This document shows, piece after piece, positions 1-6,120 of a stretch of DNA of 9,996 bases. The position numbers and the translations under genes are program-made. Where the stretch lies: contig DASSHC010000230.1 of NCBI GenBank assembly GCA_035693105.1, positions 1 to 9,996 on the forward strand. Reading direction: 5' to 3'. Numbering within the stretch: position 1 is the first letter of the stretch; every line of letters starts with the position of its first letter. Under the pieces are notes generated by a model, which was given only the letters and a program-made list of their open reading frames with translations, did no database searches and had not been told where the DNA came from. This stretch comes from DASSHC01 sp035693105. GTDB lineage: Bacteria > Chloroflexota > Chloroflexia > Thermomicrobiales > Thermomicrobiaceae.

Positions 1-17
1 TTCTGCTAGCAGCGTCC

Positions 18-596
18 ATGGCCGCGCGCTACGATACGCGCGGCTTGTTCGCCGCAATCGGCGCCGCGGCGCTGGTGATGACCCTCTTGGTCGAGTTCGA
101 ACTTCACGACGCCGCCGTACTCAGCGGATCCGAAGCGACCGTGGACCTGGCGAGCTGGCTGGTCGCCCTCGGCATCGGCGGACTCCTCGCCTGGAGCCTC
201 ATGCTGTCACTCAATGCGTGGCTCAGGACGGAGCACGAGGGTTGGGAAGCAGCCTGCGTGCTGGAGCGGGCGGCGCTGGAGGCAGCCATCGCGGCCGCGC
301 GGGAGGAGCAGGCCGCCGGCCGCTGGCGAGATGACGGGCTTACGAAGCGCGAGCGCGAGGTGTTGAACCTGCTCGCCCAGCGAGAACTTACCTATCAGCA
401 GATCGGCACTCGGCTCTGCGTGAGTGAGGCGACGATCAAGACGCACGTCCGCCGGATCGGCGAGAAGCTGGAAGCCAACCGGCGCGAGCTGATCGTCGCG
501 GCGGCTCGGACGCGGGGGCTCCTGCCGCCAGACGGCGACTTGCGTGGTGGGACAACCACGACCCCGCCGGTTACCCCCAATACCCGCGAGGGTTGA
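18..596 (+). CDS. Membrane-anchored LuxR-type helix-turn-helix regulator
   Basis: A 192-residue protein from the first ATG. The C-terminal part (about residues 107-168) reads as a LuxR/GerE DNA-binding domain: LTKREREVLNLLA, then YQQIGTRLCVSEATIKTHVRRI, the usual scaffold and recognition helices. The N-terminal half has two hydrophobic segments, about residues 9-28 and 43-66, followed by an Ala/Glu-rich helix (70-104) that could be a linker or coiled coil. No phospho-receiver domain is visible, so it is probably a one-component regulator tethered to the membrane rather than a two-component response regulator. The reading frame stays open from position 3 to the ATG and no good ribosome binding site precedes it, so the real start may lie outside the window. 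It lies 127 bases upstream of the RHS toxin gene on the same strand, so it may regulate that gene; this is inference from position. The HTH call is firm; the ligand or signal is unknown. Confidence 0.85.
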   Translation: MAARYDTRGLFAAIGAAALVMTLLVEFELHDAAVLSGSEATVDLASWLVALGIGGLLAWSLMLSLNAWLRTEHEGWEAACVLERAALEAAIAAAREEQAAGRWRDDGLTKREREVLNLLAQRELTYQQIGTRLCVSEATIKTHVRRIGEKLEANRRELIVAAARTRGLLPPDGDLRGGTTTTPPVTPNTREG

Positions 597-687
597 CCCG
601 AATTAAACCCTGGGTTAAGCCAGAAATCCCCCCACGGAGGATACACATTCACCCCTTCCCTCACCTACGCTGAACCCGGCTAACCCG
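561..687. promoter_or_regulatory. Cluster of ACCC/GGGT motifs ahead of the RHS gene
   Basis: ACCC or its complement GGGT occurs ten times here: ACCC at 561, 573, 582, 596, 607, 651, 674 and 683, GGGT at 590 and 612. Several form small inverted repeats: ACCC-GCGA-GGGT at 582-593, GGGT-TG-ACCC at 590-599, and AACCC-T-GGGTT at 606-616. A direct repeat of AACCCG lies at 673-678 and 682-687. The cluster straddles the end of the regulator gene and the space before the toxin gene, so it could be an operator array. No convincing -35/-10 pair was found in 597-723. Functional assignment is a guess from position. Confidence 0.35.
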
Positions 688-719
688 CGTGTCCTCAGGG
701 GAAGTCGGGAAGGGAAGGG
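653..719 (+). promoter_or_regulatory. Possible hairpin masking the RHS gene ribosome binding site
   Basis: CCCTTCCCT at 653-661 is an exact reverse complement of AGGGAAGGG at 711-719. The right arm lies in the purine run GGGAAGGGAAGGG (707-719) that serves as the Shine-Dalgarno region of the gene starting at 724. If the 9-bp stem forms in the mRNA, across a 49-base loop, it would hide the ribosome binding site. A shifted 8-bp pairing with 707-714 is also possible. The complementarity is seen directly; a regulatory role is inferred, and purine- and pyrimidine-rich tracts can match by chance. Confidence 0.35.
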
Positions 720-723
720 CGCC

Positions 724-3700
724 ATGAAGTCGCGGATGACTGGTTGCCATCGCTGGACTACCGCTCTCCTGGGGCTGAGCCTCGCCATCGGTCTCCTGAG
801 ACCGCTTGGTCTGGCGCGCCCGCGCGCGTTCGCCGCCGGCCTGCCGGCGATGCCTGGCTCCGGCGCCATCACCACGGTCAACACCACTCCGATCGGCGGC
901 CCGCCGCCGGATAGCCCACGCGCCGTCACCATGTCGGAGGTTCCGGCGCTGCGTACGCGTGCCTCGCGCACCTTCCTGCGCAGCGACGGCAGCTATCAGG
1001 CCGAGATCTTCCCCGGATCGATTCACTATCAAGACGAGCGGGGCGCCTGGCAGCCGATCGACGACACCCTCGTTCCGGCCACCGCGCCCGGCTTCGCCCA
1101 ACAGAACCGGGCCAACCGCTATAGCCTGCAACTTCCGGCCACGCTCAGCGCGCCGGTTCGTGTCGAGAATGGCAAGCACTGGGTCACGTTCGCCCTGCGG
1201 GGAGCCGCTGGTGCCGAGGCCGGCCACGGTGACACGGCCACCTACGCCGACGCGCAGCCCGGCGTTGACCTCAGCTACCAGGCCGCGAACGATCTGGTCA
1301 AGGAGACGCTGACGCTCCAGTCGGCCGACGCGCCGCAATCGTTCGTGTACGACCTGAAGCTCAGCCCCGGCCTCAGCCTCACGACGGCGCCAGAGGGCGA
1401 GATCACCGTCGTCGATGGCAGCGGGCAGATCATCTTCGCCTTCGCCCCGCCGTTCATGGTCGATGCGGCCGGCACCCGCTCCGACGCCGTCAGCCTGCAC
1501 GCGCAGACCACCGCAACCGGGTTGACGGTTACCCTGGCCGCCGACGCTGCTTGGCTCGCGGATTCCACTCGCCAGTGGCCGGTCACGATCGATCCAACCC
1601 TCACTATCTCCGGGACCGGCGCGACCGACTGCACCGTGTACACCTTCTCCGGCACCTGCTCAACTTCATACATGTTGATTGGCAAGAGTGATACTGGACT
1701 CGACCGCGGCCTCTTGTCGTTCGACCTTCAATCGGCCCTTCCCAGCGCGCAGGTGACGGTGCTCCAAGCGGAACTTGGCCTGCATGGAATGCTGGCGAAT
1801 CTCCGCTATAGCCAGGCCTCCATCGAGCTTCACCGAGTCACGACCACCTGGACGCCGGCCAACCCCGGCGCCGCTTGGAATGCCTACGACGTCGCCAGTT
1901 CCGATACGGAAACCGGCCCGATCAACACCACGCCGACCTGGATCAAGTGGTACCCCAGCGTTCAGCTGGTGCAAGGGTGGATCGATGGGTCGATCGCCAA
2001 CGACGGGATGCTGCTCAAGGCGAGCAACGAGACTGCGCTGAATCAGTCAACGTTCGACACGATGGAGTCGAGCACCGCCGCGAACTGGCCTTACTTCACG
2101 GTGACCTACCAGCCGCGCTTCGGTTCGATCCCCTCGTACACATTCGTGTCGCAGCAACTGACCGATCGCCTGGGGCTGGCGGTCAACGTGGCCAGCGGCA
2201 ACCTGCTGCTGCACCAGATTGACTTCGCCTACCAAAGCCTCGAGCTCGACGCGATCATCGACCGCACCTACAACAGCCTCGATCAGGGGGCGGGCGCTTT
2301 CGGCGCTGGCTGGCGCCTCGACAGCGGGCGCGATGTGTCGCTCGTCAACCAGCGCGGCGGCTTTGTCTTCACTGGCCCAGGCGGCTACACCGCCGTCTTT
2401 ACCCATCAAACGGTCAACGGCGTCACAACCTATGTCGCGCCACCCGGGATCAACGCCACCCTCATCGGCTTAGGGGGTGGCGACATGATGCTCAAGTTCA
2501 ATCGTACGGACGCGAACTACCGCTTCAACTCTGGCGGCTGGCTCTATTCGGCCAACGGCAAGAACGGCAACACGATCCAGTACTACTACAGCCTGTCGGG
2601 CGCGCTCACATCGATCAAAGACACCGCCGGCCGGGTCACAACGCCGACAATAGATGCCAGCGGCCACATTACCCGGATTGCAGACCCTGCCAGCCGGCAA
2701 TATCAGTACGGCTACACGTCTGGCCCGCTCACCAGCTACACCGATCCGGCCGGCTCCGTGACGCACTATGCCTACACCGGGACCGACCTGACCCAGATCA
2801 CCGACCCCAACGGCAACGTCACCACACTCAGCTACGACAGCAAGCACCGCGTCGTCAGCTTGACGCGCGTCACCAACCCGAGCACCGGCGCCGGCCCGAC
2901 CTGGACGTTCACCTACCACGCCGGCAGTACCGTCGTGACCGACTCAAACAATCACCTGACGACATACACCTACGACGGCCTCGACCGCGTCACGCAGACG
3001 CAGGACGCGCTAGGCCACACGAGCGCAACGAGCTTTTCAGCCCACAGCGATCCGTTGACCGTCACCGACGCGCTCGGCAAGGTCACCACGTTCAGCTACG
3101 ATAGCCTGAACAACCTGACGACGGTACAGTTGCCAACCGGCGCGACCACCACCTACGAGTACACTGACACGAACAATCCCTATCGCGCGACCAAGCAGAC
3201 CGACCCGCTCGGTCATGTCACTTCCTACACCTACGACCTGGCTGGAAATCTGCTGACCGTCACGGACGCACTGCCGAGCCAGAACCAGATCAGCTACAGC
3301 TACAACACCAAGGGGCTCGTCGCCTCACTGACTGACGCGCTCGGCCACCAGTCAACCTACGCGTACGATACTTACGGCGACGTCACCAGCATCACCCCGC
3401 CGAATCCGCTCGGCGCCATAGCCATCACTTGGGCTGCGCTCAGCCGGCCGATGACGCTTACCGACGGCAAGAGCAAGCAAACGACGTATACATTCGATAA
3501 CCTCGACCGGCTCACCCTGATCCACTACGCCGACGCATCCAGCATCGGCACCAGCTACGATGCCGACGACAACCTGCTGAGCCGCACCGATAGCACCGGC
3601 ACCACCAGCTACAGCTACGACCTTCTCAATCGCCTGCTGAGCAAAACCCTGCCGGGGAGCAGCGCCATCACGGTCGGCTACGACGCGTCCGGCAACCTGA

Positions 3701-5124
3701 CCAGCTACACCGATGCCGGCGGCACGACCAGCTACGGTTATGACGCCGCCAACCGGCTGATCAGTCTGACCATGCCAGGCGGTCTGCAAGTCACCTTCGG
3801 CTACGACGCCGCCAATCAGCGCACGAGCACGAATTACCCCAACGGCGTGTCGATGACCCAGAGCTACGACGCTAGCGGGCGGCTCACCAGCATCAAGGGG
3901 CTCAAGGGCGCGACGACTCTGACCAGCTTCAGCTACACCTACGGTTTCGGGGGCGTCGATAGCGGCTTGCGCCACACGATGAAGAACACCGCCGGCATCA
4001 CCACGACCTACAGCTACGACGTGCTGAACCGCCTGACCAGCGCCACGGGTGGGGCGACTATCTATCAGTACAGCTACGACGGCAACGGTAACCTGACCAT
4101 TAAGACCGTGGGCGGCACCATCATCAACTACACCTACAACGCCGCCAACGAGATCACCGGCACCGGCTTCTCCTTCGACGCCGACGGCAACCAGACCGCT
4201 GGCAGCGGACTCTCCTTCACCTACAACGCCGCCAATCAAACCGTCGCTGCCACCGGCGTTGGGAGTGAGAGCTACGGCGGCACCGGACAAGCCGAGCGCG
4301 TTTCGGCAGGCTTCGTCAACTACCAGACGAGCCCGCTGGGACTCGGGCAGGAGACGAGCAGCAGCGGCACGACCTACTACGTCTGGGACACGACCGGCCG
4401 GCTGATCGCCGAGCGCGCCCCGAGCGGCATCTACTACTACCTGTTCGACGGGGCCGGCGCGACCGTCGCCCTGACCGACAGCGCGGGGACGGTCGTCAAC
4501 ACCTACGCCTACGATCCGTACGGCAACGTCACCGCCAGCAGCGGCACGGTCGCCAACCCCTACCGCTACGGCGGCGCCCACGGCGGCTACACCGACGCCA
4601 ACGGCCTGATCAAGTTCGGGGAGCGCTACTACGACCCGAGCTTCGGCCGCTTTACCCAGCGCGACCCCCACGGCCACGGCTATCCGTACGCCTCCGGTAA
4701 CCCGGTCAATATTATCGACCCCTCAGGCCTCGATGGCTGCTTTGATCCGGACGTTATGGGAGGTACGGCTTGCGAGGGCGGCGGCGGCGATTTCAGTGGC
4801 GGTGGCGGAGGCGGTGATGGCGGTTCCAGCTTTATTGACTCATGGGCTACGCCTGGAACGCTGTATGATCATTATGCCACCCACGGCGTCGAGATGGGTG
4901 CAAACTCACCGGCACAGTATGTGGAGTGGTCCCAAGAGTTTCTTGAGGAGGCTGACGAACAAGGACTGCCGATGAAGGAGGACCGTTATGACAACATCTA
5001 TGTTGCGAACTTTGATACCGGCGAGTTCGCAATATATACGCATGACAGAAAAACCGTGACATACTACATTGCGAACATCAGCGACATCGAGGATTACCTC
5101 AACAACTCAAGTAGTAGCTATTAA
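724..5124 (+). CDS. Secreted WapA-like RHS-repeat polymorphic toxin
   Basis: A 1466-residue exported RHS protein. Order of parts: Sec signal peptide (basic start, hydrophobic 12-30, likely cleavage near AFA at 35-37); N-terminal beta-rich region (about 70-295); DNRLRE-like carbohydrate-binding-type domain (about 300-460, with GLLSFDLQSALPSAQVTVLQAE as a guide region); DUF6531-like segment (about 480-565, VNVASGNLLL and RTYNSLD); RHS/YD repeats (about 618-1280); RHS core (about 1264-1336) ending in DPSGL. A Gly-rich linker (1351-1368) and a small tip follow. The family forms a hollow shell that encloses the toxin until delivery. Architecture matches Bacillus WapA, a contact-dependent toxin exported by Sec, more than the T6SS-linked Rhs proteins: no PAAR domain is visible. 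The start at 724 has the purine run GGGAAGGGAAGGG just upstream and puts a signal peptide at the N-terminus. The adjacent downstream gene is the presumed immunity protein. Domain names come from pattern recognition, not a search. Confidence 0.93.
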   Translation: MKSRMTGCHRWTTALLGLSLAIGLLRPLGLARPRAFAAGLPAMPGSGAITTVNTTPIGGPPPDSPRAVTMSEVPALRTRASRTFLRSDGSYQAEIFPGSIHYQDERGAWQPIDDTLVPATAPGFAQQNRANRYSLQLPATLSAPVRVENGKHWVTFALRGAAGAEAGHGDTATYADAQPGVDLSYQAANDLVKETLTLQSADAPQSFVYDLKLSPGLSLTTAPEGEITVVDGSGQIIFAFAPPFMVDAAGTRSDAVSLHAQTTATGLTVTLAADAAWLADSTRQWPVTIDPTLTISGTGATDCTVYTFSGTCSTSYMLIGKSDTGLDRGLLSFDLQSALPSAQVTVLQAELGLHGMLANLRYSQASIELHRVTTTWTPANPGAAWNAYDVASSDTETGPINTTPTWIKWYPSVQLVQGWIDGSIANDGMLLKASNETALNQSTFDTMESSTAANWPYFTVTYQPRFGSIPSYTFVSQQLTDRLGLAVNVASGNLLLHQIDFAYQSLELDAIIDRTYNSLDQGAGAFGAGWRLDSGRDVSLVNQRGGFVFTGPGGYTAVFTHQTVNGVTTYVAPPGINATLIGLGGGDMMLKFNRTDANYRFNSGGWLYSANGKNGNTIQYYYSLSGALTSIKDTAGRVTTPTIDASGHITRIADPASRQYQYGYTSGPLTSYTDPAGSVTHYAYTGTDLTQITDPNGNVTTLSYDSKHRVVSLTRVTNPSTGAGPTWTFTYHAGSTVVTDSNNHLTTYTYDGLDRVTQTQDALGHTSATSFSAHSDPLTVTDALGKVTTFSYDSLNNLTTVQLPTGATTTYEYTDTNNPYRATKQTDPLGHVTSYTYDLAGNLLTVTDALPSQNQISYSYNTKGLVASLTDALGHQSTYAYDTYGDVTSITPPNPLGAIAITWAALSRPMTLTDGKSKQTTYTFDNLDRLTLIHYADASSIGTSYDADDNLLSRTDSTGTTSYSYDLLNRLLSKTLPGSSAITVGYDASGNLTSYTDAGGTTSYGYDAANRLISLTMPGGLQVTFGYDAANQRTSTNYPNGVSMTQSYDASGRLTSIKGLKGATTLTSFSYTYGFGGVDSGLRHTMKNTAGITTTYSYDVLNRLTSATGGATIYQYSYDGNGNLTIKTVGGTIINYTYNAANEITGTGFSFDADGNQTAGSGLSFTYNAANQTVAATGVGSESYGGTGQAERVSAGFVNYQTSPLGLGQETSSSGTTYYVWDTTGRLIAERAPSGIYYYLFDGAGATVALTDSAGTVVNTYAYDPYGNVTASSGTVANPYRYGGAHGGYTDANGLIKFGERYYDPSFGRFTQRDPHGHGYPYASGNPVNIIDPSGLDGCFDPDVMGGTACEGGGGDFSGGGGGGDGGSSFIDSWATPGTLYDHYATHGVEMGANSPAQYVEWSQEFLEEADEQGLPMKEDRYDNIYVANFDTGEFAIYTHDRKTVTYYIANISDIEDYLNNSSSSY
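2575..4563 (+). repeat. RHS/YD repeat region within the toxin gene
   Basis: The protein segment about 618-1280 contains roughly twenty imperfect units of about 20-22 residues with the pattern Y-x-Y/F-D-x2-G/N-R/N-L-T-x-T-D. Examples are SYDSLNNLT, TYDLAGNLLTVTD, SYDLLNRLLSKT, GYDASGNLTSYTD, SYDVLNRLTSAT and SYDGNGNLT. At DNA level this appears as recurrent agctacgac and gacctg-type words, but units are diverged, so this is a protein repeat rather than a tandem DNA array. In characterised RHS/TcC structures such repeats form a spiralling beta sheet that makes the toxin-enclosing cocoon. Confidence 0.9.
4732..5124 (+). other. Variable C-terminal toxin tip of the RHS protein
   Basis: This is the part after the core motif DPSGL (ends at residue 1336): 130 residues made of a short segment with two cysteines (1339, 1350), a Gly-rich linker (1351-1368) and a compact domain (about 1369-1466). 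The domain has an early DHYATHG (1382-1388), then SPAQYVEW, and later FDTGEFAIYTHDRKTVTYY (1430-1448). This order (His-containing helix, alanine/Tyr helix, then beta strands with a late T-Y-aromatic) resembles C-termini of other RHS proteins thought to be BECR-fold ribonucleases. That is recall, not a search. Against it, the domain is strongly acidic: about 18 Asp/Glu to 4 Lys/Arg. G+C is far lower than in the core before it. Activity unproven. Confidence 0.55.
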
Positions 5125-5138
5125 ATAAAAAGGAAGAC

Positions 5139-5165
5139 ATGGCTATGAGGGAATATGCAACGTAG
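5139..5165 (+). other. Possible leader mini-ORF overlapping the immunity gene start
   Basis: ATG at 5139 (and in frame at 5145) opens a frame of at most eight codons, MAMREYAT, that stops at 5163-5165, eight bases inside the next gene. AAGGA at 5130-5134 is well spaced for the ATG at 5145 (10 bases) and closer for 5139 (4 bases), but 20 bases from the ATG at 5155. It could couple translation of the next gene by termination and restart, or be incidental. A nine-codon frame this short has no statistical support alone. Confidence 0.25.
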
Positions 5166-6075
5166 CAGGAGCGCGTGTCTAGTTTGTGGATTCCCACTTG
5201 GCATTGAGCCGTGGCATGACAATTCGGCCACGTACCAGATCTGCCCTTCGTGCGGCATTCACTTCGGTTATGACGACCGGGAACGAACTCATGATCAGGA
5301 AGCTGCGGAAGATTTGTATAGAGCTTGGCGGCGCTGGTGGATTGACAACGGCATGCAGTGGTGGGGTCGAGGTCAGACGCCGCCTCCGGATTGGAATCCG
5401 ATCTCACAGCTGCGGCAGATCGGCATAGACGCTGTATCGGGAGAGGGCATGGAGCTGCCGGTTCGCAGCTTGAAGACTGGAGGCACTGGTCACTTCCGGC
5501 CCGCAATCGTGCCACCTGAAGTACTCCTCCACGCTTTGGTCGCTCACGCTCTCCGTGTCATCGGTGACTTGGCTGAGGCATCTGGGGACAGGCGATCGGC
5601 CGAGGAAGCAAGACTCTGTGCCTCGCTCCTGCGTCGGCTGTCCCTCTTGGTCCAGGGCGCGGGCACGTCCGAGAGCATTTTCGCCCAGGCGCGAGTGTTC
5701 GCCCGACGGCGCGGAATCGCTGAGTGGTTCGAGGGACTGGTTGAAGCGGAAACACGGCGAGCGGCTAGTGCTGCGTCGCTTGACACCGGCTTACTGCTCT
5801 ACCAGCTATTGCACCTGGCGTTGATTGAGCTTCGCGCGACGGCGTACATGGCCGGGAACAAAGAGGTGTGGGCTATCGCCGACATCTTCCATAATGTTCC
5901 GACACGTTTGGCGCGAGTGAGTCGCGCCGAGGGCTCGGCTGATGAGTTGCTGGCGCGGGTGCGGCAACGGGCGGAGCGACGGGGCATGACCGAGTGGTTG
6001 GCGGAGGCCATCGACGATGCCCGGCGCGAGATCACGGGGGATGATCGGCTGCCGCCGTTTCGCAGGCGGTGGTGA
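5155..6075 (+). CDS. Candidate immunity protein: zinc ribbon plus duplicated helical domain
   Basis: A 306-residue cytoplasmic protein without signal peptide or membrane helix. Residues 1-95 carry C8-x2-C11 and C30-x2-C33, a probable zinc ribbon, within a pattern (CLVCGFPLG, YQICPSCGIHFGYDD, then a Trp-rich RRWWIDNGMQWW and PPPDWNP) that I recall from small cysteine-rich proteins beside polymorphic toxins, related to the CPCC type. Residues 122-205 and 212-295 are two copies of one helical unit at an exact 90-residue offset, each ending in RRGIAEW or RRGMTEW. It starts 30 bases after the toxin stop on the same strand, as immunity genes usually do. The ATG at 5155 is the first possible start after an in-frame TGA at 5146-5148; GAGG at 5147-5150 is close to it. 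Charged residues balance (40 basic, 40 acidic by my count). The immunity role is inferred from position and N-terminal domain; the C-terminal half is not one I recognise. Confidence 0.75.
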   Translation: MQRSRSACLVCGFPLGIEPWHDNSATYQICPSCGIHFGYDDRERTHDQEAAEDLYRAWRRWWIDNGMQWWGRGQTPPPDWNPISQLRQIGIDAVSGEGMELPVRSLKTGGTGHFRPAIVPPEVLLHALVAHALRVIGDLAEASGDRRSAEEARLCASLLRRLSLLVQGAGTSESIFAQARVFARRRGIAEWFEGLVEAETRRAASAASLDTGLLLYQLLHLALIELRATAYMAGNKEVWAIADIFHNVPTRLARVSRAEGSADELLARVRQRAERRGMTEWLAEAIDDARREITGDDRLPPFRRRW

Positions 6076-6120
6076 CGCGCCAGTGCTGGACGATCGCGTG
6101 CCCCGGCCGCGTTCGAAGGA
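6076..6120. other. Gap between convergent immunity and polA genes
   Basis: 45 bases between two gene ends. No stem-loop with a T-run was found for either direction, so no intrinsic terminator is called; transcription from the two sides may end by another route or overlap. Confidence 0.5.

Noticed and set aside
543..560. CGTGGT-GGGACA-ACCACG stem-loop
   Set aside because: Inside the regulator's coding end and no T-run follows, so not called a terminator.
661..1500. Long open frame on the minus strand opposite the RHS gene
   Set aside because: Antisense shadow of a GC-rich gene; no domain pattern, and the plus-strand product is clear.
3352..4677. 441-codon minus-strand frame opposite the RHS repeats
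   Set aside because: Low-complexity Val/Gly/Ala antisense translation of the repeat region.
6052..6069. CCGCC/GGCGG stem at the end of the immunity gene
   Set aside because: Short, large loop, no T-run on either strand; likely from Arg/Pro codons.
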